A DNA stretch of 64,000 nucleotides from Streptomyces sp. NBC_00691 (GTDB lineage: Bacteria > Actinomycetota > Actinomycetes > Streptomycetales > Streptomycetaceae), in the NCBI RefSeq assembly GCF_036226665.1, contig NZ_CP109007.1:3946501-4010500 (forward strand). Reading direction: 5' to 3'. Both the position numbers and the translations under genes were made by a program. Under the pieces are notes generated by a model that was not told the origin of the DNA, made no database searches, and saw only the letters and a list, made by a program, of their open reading frames with translations. Of the stretch, positions 41,001 to 49,771 are shown piece after piece. Every line of letters begins with the position of its first letter. Position 1 is the stretch's first letter.

Positions 41001-42693
41001 CGTCGGCAAGGACGCGGAAGGCGTCGTGAGTACATATGAGTTCGACGTATTCGATCAGCTGACGACGGCGATCGGTCCTGACGCGACACTCCAACGCCTC
41101 CGGGACCGCTACGGCCGCCTTGTCTCTGAGACCGTGAACGGCCGTACTGTCTCTTTCACTCACGATGTGGCGGGACGGCGCACTGGCCGGACGACACCAA
41201 GCGGATCGACGAGCACCTGGGCCTACGATGCTGCCGGCCTACGAACTGAACTGACCACCTCAGGTCGCATCCTGACTTTCACTCATGATGCTCAGGGTCG
41301 CGAAACCAACCGCAGAATAGGTGACTTCGCTGCCCTCGCATCGTCATTCGACTCAATGGGTCGCCTCATCGGGCAGGAGGTCACCCGTGGTTCGGGTCAC
41401 CGTGTCCAGAATCGCACCTACACCTACCGCTCGGACGGGGGCCTCACCGGCATCACGGACGAGTTCTGGGGTGCTGTCCGCTTCGAACTAGACACTGCAG
41501 GTCGAGTCACGTCGGTCCAGGCGAAAGGCTGGACAGAACGCTACGCATACGACGACGCCGGCAACCAGATAGAGGCCTCTTGGCCGGACACCCACCCATC
41601 CCATTCCACAACGGGCACACGCGCCTACCAGGGCACCAGAATCACTCGTGCGGGGCATGTCAGCTACGTACATGACGCCCAGGGGCGGGTCGTCCTGAGG
41701 CAAAAGACCCGCCTGTCCCGTAAACCGGATACGTGGCGCTACGAGTGGGATGCAGAGGACCGCCTCACTGTGGTGACGACACCCGACGGCACTGCGTGGC
41801 GATACACGTACGACCCTCTTGGCCGCCGTATATCCAAGCAGTCCCCCTCCGAGTCGGTCCACTTCACGTGGGATGGCACGACACTCTGCGAACAGACGTC
41901 CGCGAACGTCGTCCTGACCTGGGACTACGCGGGCCCGCGCCCCCTGACCCAGAAGGAACGACGCACGGACACAGACGACGAACGCTTCTTCGCCATCGTC
42001 ACCGACCTGATCGGGACCCCCACGGAACTTCTCGATGAATCAGGTGAGTTGGCCTGGCGCACTCGGACGTCACTTTGGGGCACAACGACGTGGAACCGTG
42101 ACGCTACGACATACACACCGCTTCGCTTCCCCGGTCAGTATTTCGACCCCGAATCGGGCCTCCACTACAACCACTTCCGCTACTACGACCCCGGATCGGC
42201 CCGATACCTCAGCCGGGACCCTTTGGGCCTTGGCCCGGACCCAAACCCGGTGTCGTACGTACACAACCCACATACGTGGGGTGATCCGCTGGGGCTCAGC
42301 CCCTGCGAGGATTTCGCTCCGGGGACAACTCTGGGAGACGTCAGCAGGATTCATGGATGGGTTCCCGACTCCATCCCGAAGGAGGCAATGGAAGTCCTCC
42401 AGGACCTCCGAAAGTACAATTTTGGCTGGTGGGGTGGCCCAGGTTTCTACGGCCCCAAGTGGTGGACTGAGCCATTTTCCAACGACGGGAGGAACAACGC
42501 GTACCAACTGCCCACGCACGAACCTTCAGGAAAGCCGATCAAGTACCAGGAATACGGCACCTACCCGTCACCCGATAATCCAGAACCAGGCGGAGAGCGT
42601 TGGGTGTTCGGCACCGATGGATCTTCGTACTACACTCCGACGCACTATCAGACCTACATCGTCGGAGACACTCCCAGATGGGCGGAACAATGA
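38060..42693 (+). pseudogene. RHS-repeat polymorphic toxin, broken by a one-base frameshift near 40430
   Basis: Restoring one base gives 1544 codons. Residues 1-400 form an export module with a WXG-type helix (SGHWKGEAADAFREKF) and linker; DPVDIASGRVLLPQSDIVLPG begins the DUF6531/RHS region. Many YD repeats follow (YDEQGRLTLLERPDGR, YDAAGF), then the RHS core end FDPESGLHYNHFRYYDPGSARYLSRDPLGL. The last 130 residues are the toxin. The first frame is lost after AYDGAG (about 40430), and TSVTDPFGETT continues in the other frame, so one base is missing in GGGGCGGGC (40424-40432). It may be a real null, a sequencing error or phase-variable. Confidence 0.85.
42300..42690 (+). other. C-terminal toxin domain of the RHS protein: microbial-type (N1/T1) ribonuclease
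   Basis: The final 130 residues resemble barnase/RNase Sa-type guanyl ribonucleases: IPKEAMEVLQDLRKYNFGW forms the first helix region, then the strand KYQEYGTY with the Glu base. GGERWVFG contains the Arg and SSYYTPTHYQTYIV contains the His acid, giving the Glu-Arg-His triad. The domain follows the RHS core end and is encoded at lower GC than the rest. The barstar gene downstream supports the assignment. Confidence 0.8.
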
Positions 42694-43172
42694 AAGAAGA
42701 CGCGCATTCAATTCACCTCGCCCCCTGGCTGCACATTGTCTCAACGAACGGCGGAGTACCCCTCGATGAGCTACTGCCGGGGTCGGGCAGTGTATACGTC
42801 GCCCGCTTGGACGGTCGAAAAATGTCCGACGATGTCTCGACTTGGCAGCAGTTCGATGAGGCACTGAAGTTCCCGTCCTACTTCGGCTGGAACTGGAACG
42901 CTTTCAACGACTGTCTTCGCGACCTTCAGTGGCTGGCATCCGATCATCACGTACTGATCATCGAGTCCGCAGAGCAAGCACTTTCCGAAGATCAAGAAGG
43001 CCACAGTCAACTACTTAAGAACCTGTGGCAGGCGGGTCGAGGATGGTCCTATGTGAAACGCCCCGAGGGCGTGACACTCAGCAGGCTTTCTATCATCCTG
43101 TCGTGTGACGAAGAATCCGTGTACGGCCTTGCAGGAGCATTTCAGGAGCTTCAAGAACGGTCCGCCCTCTGA
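42690..43172 (+). CDS. Barstar-family immunity protein
   Basis: A 160-aa cytoplasmic protein with the barstar core: YVARLDGRKMSDDVSTWQQF, then FPSYFGWNWNAFNDCLRDL at about 62-80, the helix region that blocks the active site of barnase, and HHVLIIESAEQAL. The ATG overlaps the RHS stop (ATGA, 42690-42693), so it is made with the toxin. Bases 42961-43020 contain 29 G/C of 60, far below the genome. It should neutralise the RNase domain just upstream, protecting the producer and kin. Confidence 0.93.
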   Translation: MKEDAHSIHLAPWLHIVSTNGGVPLDELLPGSGSVYVARLDGRKMSDDVSTWQQFDEALKFPSYFGWNWNAFNDCLRDLQWLASDHHVLIIESAEQALSEDQEGHSQLLKNLWQAGRGWSYVKRPEGVTLSRLSIILSCDEESVYGLAGAFQELQERSAL

Positions 43173-43182
43173 GGCGATGAGC

Positions 43183-43216
43183 AAGGGCCCGGAATCCGTG
43201 AGGATTCCGGGCCCTT
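43183..43216. terminator. Bidirectional terminator between barstar and aspS
   Basis: A perfect 15-bp stem AAGGGCCCGGAATCC / GGATTCCGGGCCCTT with the tetraloop GTGA sits between the convergent barstar and aspS genes. Confidence 0.88.
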
Positions 43217-43235
43217 CGTCGCTCAGGGCGAGGGA

Positions 43236-45044
43236 CTACCGCGCCGCGTCCGGGTGGACCGCGTCCGTGATGTCGACCGTCTTCTTCTCGACCGGCTTGC
43301 GGAGCTGGATGTTCAGCTCGCGCAGGCGGGACTCGTCCAGCTCCGTCGGGGCGCCCATCAGGAGGTCCTGGGCGTTGCCGTTGAGCGGGAAGGCGATCGT
43401 CTCGCGGATGTTGGGCTCGTCCGCGAGGAGCATCACGATGCGGTCGACGCCCGGGGCGATGCCACCGTGCGGCGGGGCGCCGTACTCGAAGGCGCGGAGC
43501 ATGCCCGCGAACTCGTGCTCGACCGTCTCGCGCGAGTAGCCCGCGATCTCGAAGGCCTTGAACATGATCTCGGGCTCGTGGTTCCGGATCGCGCCCGAGG
43601 AGAGCTCGATGCCGTTGCAGACGATGTCGTACTGCCAGCCGAGGACGTCCAGCGGGTCCTGGGTCTCCAGGGCCTCCAGGCCGCCCTGCGGCATCGAGAA
43701 GGGGTTGTGCGAGAAGTCGATCTTGCCGGTCTCCTCGTCCTTCTCGTACATCGGGAAGTCGACGATCCACGCGAAGCGGAAGACGTTCTCCTCGAACTGG
43801 CCGGCGCGCTTGGCGGCCTCGACCCGGACCGGGCCCATGATCTTGGAGACCTCGTCGAACTCGCCCGCGCCGAAGAAGATCGCGTGGCCGGGCTCCAGGC
43901 CGAGGCGCTCGGTGAGGACCTTGACGTTCTCCTCGGTGAGGAACTTGGCGATCGGGCCGGTGAGGGCGTTGCCCTCGCCGACGCGGACCCAGGCCAGGCC
44001 CTTCGCGCCGAGGGAGACGGCGAAGTCGCCGAGCTGGTCGAAGAACTTGCGCGGCTGGTCACCCGTGTTCGGGACGGCGAGCGCGCGGACGTGCTTGCCG
44101 GCGAAGGCCTTGAACTCCGACGCTTCGAAGACGTCGGAGATGTCGACGAGTTCGAGGGCCGTGCGCAGGTCGGGCTTGTCGTTGCCGTACTTGAGCATCG
44201 ACTCGCGGAACGGGATCCGCGGGAACGGCGAGGTGACGTGGCGGCCGCCGCCGAACTCCTCGAAGAGCTCCGTCATGAGCTTCTCGATCGGCTGGAAGAC
44301 GTCCTCCTGCTCGACGAAGCTCATCTCGACGTCGAGCTGGTAGAACTCGCCGGGCGAGCGGTCCGCGCGGGCGTCCTCGTCGCGGAAGCACGGCGCGATC
44401 TGGAAGTAGCGGTCGAAGCCGGAGATCATGAGCAGCTGCTTGAACTGCTGCGGCGCCTGCGGCAGCGCGTAGAACTTGCCCGGGTTCAGACGGGACGGGA
44501 CGACGAAGTCGCGGGCGCCCTCGGGGGAGGTCGCGGCGAGGATCGGGGTCGCCATCTCGTTGAAGCCGAGGGCCACCATCTTGGAGCGGATGGAGGCGAT
44601 GACGGCGGACCGCAGCATGATGTTGCGGTGCATGCGCTCGCGGCGCAGGTCGAGGAAGCGGTACTCCAGGCGCCGCTCCTCGTTGACGCCGTCGTCGGCG
44701 TTGATGGTGAAGGGGATCTGCTTCGCGGCGCCCAGGACCTCGACCGTGGCGGCCTCGATCTCGATGTCGCCGGTGGCGAGCTCCGGGTTGACGTTGTCCG
44801 CGCCACGCGAGACGACCTTGCCGTCGACGCGGACGACGGTCTCCTTCGTCAGCTTGTCGAGGACCTCGGCCGCGGCGGTGCCGGGCCGGGCGACGAGCTG
44901 CGTGATGCCGTAGTGGTCGCGCAGATCGATGAAGAGGATGCCGCCCAGGTCGCGCCGATTGTGCAGCCAGCCGCTCAGCCGGACGTCGGTGCCGACGTCA
45001 GAGGCGCGGAGCTCGCCGCAGGTGTGGGACCTGTACCGATGCAT
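43236..45044 (-). CDS. aspS: Aspartyl-tRNA synthetase
   Basis: A 602-aa class IIb synthetase. It has an N-terminal OB-fold anticodon domain (GWLHNRRDLGGILFIDLRDHYG), motif 2 with FRDEDARADRSPGEFYQLD, a GAD insert (about 285-410) and motif 3 (GIAPGVDRIVMLLADEPNIRE). ATG 45044 (MHRYRSHTCGELR) is the family start; the longer open frame is unneeded. His28 and the Gly in SRGADN match residues linked to non-discriminating AspRS enzymes, which also form Asp-tRNA-Asn for GatCAB. This is inference. It is the right boundary of the accessory region. Confidence 0.97.
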   Translation of the reverse strand: MHRYRSHTCGELRASDVGTDVRLSGWLHNRRDLGGILFIDLRDHYGITQLVARPGTAAAEVLDKLTKETVVRVDGKVVSRGADNVNPELATGDIEIEAATVEVLGAAKQIPFTINADDGVNEERRLEYRFLDLRRERMHRNIMLRSAVIASIRSKMVALGFNEMATPILAATSPEGARDFVVPSRLNPGKFYALPQAPQQFKQLLMISGFDRYFQIAPCFRDEDARADRSPGEFYQLDVEMSFVEQEDVFQPIEKLMTELFEEFGGGRHVTSPFPRIPFRESMLKYGNDKPDLRTALELVDISDVFEASEFKAFAGKHVRALAVPNTGDQPRKFFDQLGDFAVSLGAKGLAWVRVGEGNALTGPIAKFLTEENVKVLTERLGLEPGHAIFFGAGEFDEVSKIMGPVRVEAAKRAGQFEENVFRFAWIVDFPMYEKDEETGKIDFSHNPFSMPQGGLEALETQDPLDVLGWQYDIVCNGIELSSGAIRNHEPEIMFKAFEIAGYSRETVEHEFAGMLRAFEYGAPPHGGIAPGVDRIVMLLADEPNIRETIAFPLNGNAQDLLMGAPTELDESRLRELNIQLRKPVEKKTVDITDAVHPDAAR

Positions 45045-45216
45045 CGTCGTTTCATCCAGTCTTCGGGATCTGTGGTCGTGGAGCGCCGCCCTGTGGCCCC
45101 TGTCACAGATGTCACAGGACACGCGGGCAGACCCACCCAGAGTACCGGCCGGGCCAAGATCGGTTTTCGAATACGCTCAGTGGCGATCTGGTGTCCGATA
45201 TTCCTAAAGTGGGGCA

Positions 45217-47334
45217 ATGCGCACCGAGGACGTCCTGGCCGCGATCGCGACCGGCCTGTGGCGCTGGGACAACGCGTCCGGGATCGTCTCGCTCGACGCC
45301 GAGGCCGCCCGGCTGCTCGGGCTGCCCGCGGTACCCGTTCGGCTCACCGAGTCGGCCGTACGCTCGCGTTTTCATCCCGTCGACTGGAACGAGATCGACG
45401 GGGTCGTGAACCTCGCCGTCGCCGAGGGGACGCTCGCCGAGGCGCGGCTGCGGATCATGGACGAGCACGGCCGGGTGATCCGTACCGTACGGAGCAGGTC
45501 GAAGCCGCTCATCGAGGCGAACGACTACCAGCTGGTCGGCACCCTTCAGGAGGTCGCCGAGCAGGTGCCGGGGACCGCGGCGCACACCCCCATCACGGGT
45601 GACTGGCGCCGGTCCCGCGAGGCCTTCCTCCTCGACGCCGGACGGGCGCTCGCGGAGGCCCGGTCGACGGCCGAGGTGCTGCGGGTCGCCGCCTCGCTCT
45701 CGATGCCCGGGTTCTCGCCGGACGGGCTCGCCGTCTTCGGGGTGGCGGGCGACCGGCTGACGGTCATCGGCCATCACGGGCACAGCGAGGGCGACGAGGG
45801 GCCGTTCTCGTCGATGGCGCTCGACACCGACTACCCGGCGGCGGAGGTCGCGCGGACGGGGCGCGCGATCTATCTGCCGAGCCCCGACGAGTACCTGCGC
45901 CGCTTCCCGGTGACCTGGCCGCTCGCGCAGCGCTTCGGCCGCCGTTCCTGGGCCTTCGTGCCGCTGGTCGTCGCCGGCCGCACGATGGGGGCCTGGATGG
46001 CGGCCTTCAAGCACCCGGTGGCCTTCACCCCCGATGAGCGGTCGGTGCTGACGACCGTCGCCCGGATGCTCGCCCAGGCCCTCGCACGCGCGGGCGTGGC
46101 CGAGTCCGAGCGCGAGCTGTCGCTCGGTCTGCAGCGGACGATGATGCCGGTCCTGGGACCGGGCATCCCCGGCATCCAGGTGGCCGCGCGGTACGTGCCG
46201 ACCGGCGGCGGGCTCCAGGTCGGCGGGGACTGGTACGACATGATCCGGCTGCCCGGCGGCACCTCCCGCACCGGCGGCCGCGGCGCCGGGCGCATCGCCC
46301 TCGTGATCGGCGACGTCCAGGGCCACGACGTACGGGCGGCCGGCCTGATGGGCCAGCTGCGGATCGCCCTGCGCGCGTACGCCGCCGAGGGCCACCGGCC
46401 GGACGCCGTCCTCTCCCGCGCCTCGCGTTTCCTGTACGGGATCACCGACGGCGACGACGGGGAGGGCGAGGCCGGCCCGCGCTTCGCCACCTGCCTCTAT
46501 CTGGAGGTCGACCTGGAGAACGGGACGGTCGACATCGCGCGGGCCGGGCATCCGGACCCGGCGGTACGGATGAACGACGGAACGGTTCTCCTCAGACCCA
46601 CCGCGGGCGGTCTCCCCCTCGGCATCGACCCCGACACCGATTACCCCACCACCCGGCTCACCCTCGAACCCGGCGAGACCCTGATGATCTGCACCGACGG
46701 CCTCCTGGAGACCGGCGGGCACGACCTCGACACCGGCTGGGAGCGGGTCCGCGCGCTCCTGGAGTCCCACGACGGCGAGGACCTGGAGGGACTCGCCGAC
46801 ATCCTCGTGGAGGCCGTCCACGGCCCCGGCTCCCACCACACGACCGGGCCGCTCGCCGACCGCCGCGAGGACGACATCGCCGTCCTGCTGCTCTCCCGCC
46901 GGCCCGTCGGCACGATCCCGGAGGCCCCGCGCCGCACGCTGATGACGATCGCCCAGGCCGAGCCGGAGCGGATCGCCGCGGCGCGGGAGCAGGTGCGGCA
47001 GCTGCTGCACGACTGGCGGGACGAGGACCAGCGCGACTCGGCGGTCCTCATGGTCTCCGAGATGGTCACCAACGTCCTCGTCCACACGGACGGCGACGCG
47101 CTCCTCGTCGCCGAGGTCGCCTGCGGGGAGAAGGCCCGGCGGCTGCGCGTCGAGGTCTCCGACGGGAGCGACGAACTGCCGCACAAGCGCCACCCGGGCG
47201 AGATGGCGTCGAGCGGACGCGGCCTGGTCCTGATGGAGATGCTCGCGGACGCGTGGGGCGTCGACCCGCGCGGTGAGGGCAAGGCGATCTGGTTCGAGCT
47301 GAACGAACCGGACCCGGGGCAGGGCCGCGGATAG
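45217..47334 (+). CDS. SpoIIE-type phosphatase with PAS/GAF and HATPase domains
   Basis: A 705-aa regulator with four parts: a PAS-like N-terminus (1 to about 115), a GAF domain (about 135-290), a PP2C/SpoIIE phosphatase (about 320-570: VGGDWYDMIRL, IGDVQGHDVRAAGLMGQLR, RAGHPDPAVR and CTDGLLE with metal-binding Asp residues), and a C-terminal RsbW-like HATPase (about 600-700: SEMVTNVLVHT, SSGRGLVLMEML). Such fused proteins control anti-anti-sigma phosphorylation in Streptomyces stress or development signalling. ATG 45217 is divergent from aspS across 172 bases. The partner is not in the window. Confidence 0.93.
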   Translation: MRTEDVLAAIATGLWRWDNASGIVSLDAEAARLLGLPAVPVRLTESAVRSRFHPVDWNEIDGVVNLAVAEGTLAEARLRIMDEHGRVIRTVRSRSKPLIEANDYQLVGTLQEVAEQVPGTAAHTPITGDWRRSREAFLLDAGRALAEARSTAEVLRVAASLSMPGFSPDGLAVFGVAGDRLTVIGHHGHSEGDEGPFSSMALDTDYPAAEVARTGRAIYLPSPDEYLRRFPVTWPLAQRFGRRSWAFVPLVVAGRTMGAWMAAFKHPVAFTPDERSVLTTVARMLAQALARAGVAESERELSLGLQRTMMPVLGPGIPGIQVAARYVPTGGGLQVGGDWYDMIRLPGGTSRTGGRGAGRIALVIGDVQGHDVRAAGLMGQLRIALRAYAAEGHRPDAVLSRASRFLYGITDGDDGEGEAGPRFATCLYLEVDLENGTVDIARAGHPDPAVRMNDGTVLLRPTAGGLPLGIDPDTDYPTTRLTLEPGETLMICTDGLLETGGHDLDTGWERVRALLESHDGEDLEGLADILVEAVHGPGSHHTTGPLADRREDDIAVLLLSRRPVGTIPEAPRRTLMTIAQAEPERIAAAREQVRQLLHDWRDEDQRDSAVLMVSEMVTNVLVHTDGDALLVAEVACGEKARRLRVEVSDGSDELPHKRHPGEMASSGRGLVLMEMLADAWGVDPRGEGKAIWFELNEPDPGQGRG

Positions 47335-47584
47335 CCCGAGTGGGCGGGGGCGGCGTGCTGCCCGAGGGCGAAGCCCGTGCGCGGTGCGCGTTCCGCCGAG
47401 GCGGGGGGGCGGCGCGTCCCCCGGCCGCGGGGCTCGTGTGCGCGGCGCCTTCCCGGCCGCGGGGCTCCCGTGCGCCGCACGCCCCGTGTGCGGGGCCCCC
47501 GTGCGCGGCGCACACTGGTGTCGTACGGCCGCCCGGGGGACTCATGTCGCGGGGACCCGCCTCGGGGGGACCACGGAGCATGCC

Positions 47585-48400
47585 ATGGACACCCACAAGG
47601 TCGGCAGCGACACCACCGTGCTGGCCGACAGCCTCGAAGTCCCGGGCATCGGGCACCTGCCCATCAACGCCTACGTCGTCACCGCCGCCGAACCCGTCGT
47701 CGTCGACACCGGTGTCTCCCTCCCCGACCGTGACTTCGTCGCGGCGCTCGGCGAGGTCGTCGACCCGGCCGACGTCCGCTGGATCTGGCTCACCCATCCC
47801 GACCGGGACCACACCGGCGGGATCTTCGACCTCCTCGACGCCGCCCCGGACGCGCGGGTGATCACGACGTTCCTCGGCGCGGGCGAGATGACCACCGAAC
47901 GCCCGCTGCCCATGGACAGGGTGTACTTCCTCAACCCCGGCCAGTCCCTGGACGTCGGCGACCGCGCCCTGCACGCCTTCCGGCCGCCGCTCTTCGACAA
48001 CCCCGCCACCGTCGGCTTCTACGACGACCGCACCCGATTCTGCTTCAGCTCCGACTGCTTCGGCGGGCCCATGCCGAGCGCCGAGGTCGCGGAGAGCGGG
48101 CACGCGAGCGACCTCAAGCCGGAGGACCTGCGGCGGGCGCAGCTGATGTGGGCGACGATCGACAGCCCGTGGGCGCATCTCGTGGACCCGGCGAAGTACC
48201 GGGCGACGATCGAGCCGCTGCGGGAGATGGCCCCGGAGATCGTGCTGTGCACGCATCTGCCGCCGGCCGTGCGGATGCTGGACCGGCTGATCGAGACGAT
48301 CGCGATGGTCCCGGACTCCGACCCCTTCGTGGGACCCGACCAGGCGGCCCTCGAACAGCTCCTGGCCTCGTTCCAGCCGGGCGGGCCTGTGCCGGCCTAG
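47585..48400 (+). CDS. Metallo-beta-lactamase-fold hydrolase (flavodiiron-like metal site)
   Basis: A 271-aa soluble protein with the MBL fold: NAYVVTAAEPVVVDTG (Asp-Thr-Gly), LTHPDRDHTGG, a distal Asp in CFSSDCFGG, and VLCTHLPPAV. The usual HxHxDH metal motif reads HPDRDH here, with Asp in place of the second His, closer to the HxExD site of flavodiiron/ROO-type proteins, so it may bind iron and not be a classical lactamase. ATG 47585 follows GGAG. The end overlaps the convergent AI-2E gene by four bases. The substrate is unknown. Confidence 0.88.
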   Translation: MDTHKVGSDTTVLADSLEVPGIGHLPINAYVVTAAEPVVVDTGVSLPDRDFVAALGEVVDPADVRWIWLTHPDRDHTGGIFDLLDAAPDARVITTFLGAGEMTTERPLPMDRVYFLNPGQSLDVGDRALHAFRPPLFDNPATVGFYDDRTRFCFSSDCFGGPMPSAEVAESGHASDLKPEDLRRAQLMWATIDSPWAHLVDPAKYRATIEPLREMAPEIVLCTHLPPAVRMLDRLIETIAMVPDSDPFVGPDQAALEQLLASFQPGGPVPA

Positions 48401-49482
48401 CCAGTGCCCGCGGTGCCCGAAGGGTCCTCGGGGGAGGCCCGGGGAGCCCCGTACCGCGTCCGCAGTTCGCCGAGGATCCCCGTCGCCGCGGCCGTCAGGG
48501 GGACGGCGAGCAGCATCCCGAGGATGCCCGCGACGGATGCCCCGGCCGTGATCGCCAGCATCACCGCGGCCGGGTGCATCTGCACGGTCCGGCTCTGCAC
48601 CATCGGCTGGAGCAGGTAGCCCTCGATCATCTGGACGGCCAGGACGATGCCGAGCACCCACAGCGCGATGGCGAAACCCCGGTCCGCGAGCGCGACGAGG
48701 ACGGCGATCGCGCCGGAGAGGAAGGCGCCGAGGTACGGGATGTAGGCGGTGACGAAGACGAGCGCGGCGAGCCCCACCGCGCCGGGTACGTCGAGGACGA
48801 CGAGGCCGAGGCCGATGAGGATCGCGTCGACGAGGGCGACGAAGGTCGTCCCGCGCATGAAGCCCTCGACGGCCTCGAAGGCGCGGCGCGCCATGGCCTC
48901 GACGAGGTCGCCGGTGGCGCGGGGCACGAGGGCGCGCAGCGCGCCGGCGGCCCGGTCCGAGTCCCGCAGGAAGAAGAAGATCAGGACCAGGGAGAGGGCG
49001 GCGGTGGCGAGCATCCCGCCGACGACGCTGAGTCCCGTGAGCACGCCCGACGCGGCCGTTCCGCCGAACTGTTTCAGGAGGCCCTCGGCGTTCTTGGCGA
49101 GGTCGTCGAGGGAGGTCCCGGCCGGGCCGAGGTGCTCGGCGATGTCGGTGGCGGCCTGCCGGAGCGAGGCGATGATCTGGTCGCCGGTCTCGATGAGCGC
49201 GGCGACGACGATGTACGTGGCTCCGCCGACGACCGCGAGGACGGCGACGACGGTGAGCGCGGCGGCGAACGACTTCCGGACCTTCATCCGGAGCAGGCGC
49301 CGGTAGAGGGGCCCGAGGAGGGCGGTGCCGAGGATCGCGAGCAGGACGGGGGTGACGACGGTCTCGAAGACGACGCAGAGCCAGATGCCGACGGCGGCGA
49401 CCCCGGCGGCGAGGAGCAGGACGACGCACCAGGCGGCGACCCGGCGGGCGGGTTCGGGGAGGAGCGGGGACGACGTCTGCAC
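48397..49482 (-). CDS. AI-2E-family (PerM/TqsA-like) membrane transporter
   Basis: A 361-aa membrane protein with about eight helices. The N-terminal pair (about 15-55), a helix at 65-95, and the conserved VFVTAYIPYLGAFLSGAIAVLVAL and MIEGYLLQPMVQSRTVQMHPAAVML segments define the AI-2E family. Despite the name, substrates in actinobacteria are unproven; some members are ion or small-molecule permeases. It converges on the MBL gene with overlapping ends, so no spacer terminator exists between them. Confidence 0.92.
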   Translation of the reverse strand: MQTSSPLLPEPARRVAAWCVVLLLAAGVAAVGIWLCVVFETVVTPVLLAILGTALLGPLYRRLLRMKVRKSFAAALTVVAVLAVVGGATYIVVAALIETGDQIIASLRQAATDIAEHLGPAGTSLDDLAKNAEGLLKQFGGTAASGVLTGLSVVGGMLATAALSLVLIFFFLRDSDRAAGALRALVPRATGDLVEAMARRAFEAVEGFMRGTTFVALVDAILIGLGLVVLDVPGAVGLAALVFVTAYIPYLGAFLSGAIAVLVALADRGFAIALWVLGIVLAVQMIEGYLLQPMVQSRTVQMHPAAVMLAITAGASVAGILGMLLAVPLTAAATGILGELRTRYGAPRASPEDPSGTAGTG

Positions 49483-49594
49483 CCGACCACCGGACCACGC
49501 TCCTCGGCGTGTCGTCGCGCGCGGACCGACCGTACGGGTGACGGGGCGTCAGAGGAGGCCCGGACCGCACCGGAGCCCGCTTCCCGGAGCCCCA

Positions 49595-49656
49595 CCCGGA
49601 CGGGGCCCTACAGACGAAGGCCCCGCCCGGACGGGGCCCTACGGACGAAGGCCCCA
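49595..49656. repeat. Two tandem copies of a 31-bp unit
   Basis: CCCGGACGGGGCCCTAC starts at 49595 and again at 49626, the two 31-bp copies differing at a few bases. It lies in the 289-bp spacer between the AI-2E and pirin genes, which otherwise holds only C-rich low-complexity sequence. No role is visible. Confidence 0.7.
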
Positions 49657-49771
49657 CCCACCCAGACGCGAGCCCGTCCCGCTCCCGCTCCCGCCCCCGT
49701 CCCGCCCGCGCCCGCACGCGCGCCTACGGGGCCGGGCGTGGCGCCCGGCCCCGTATCGCGTCCCGCCGTTC

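Noticed and set aside
30957..43235. Integrative element with att sites
   Set aside because: No integrase, excisionase, tRNA or matching end repeats were seen; the borders are ordinary terminators.
45090..45125. T-box or other tRNA-sensing leader upstream of aspS
   Set aside because: Only a short direct repeat TGTCACA is present; there is no T-box-like core or anti-terminator structure.
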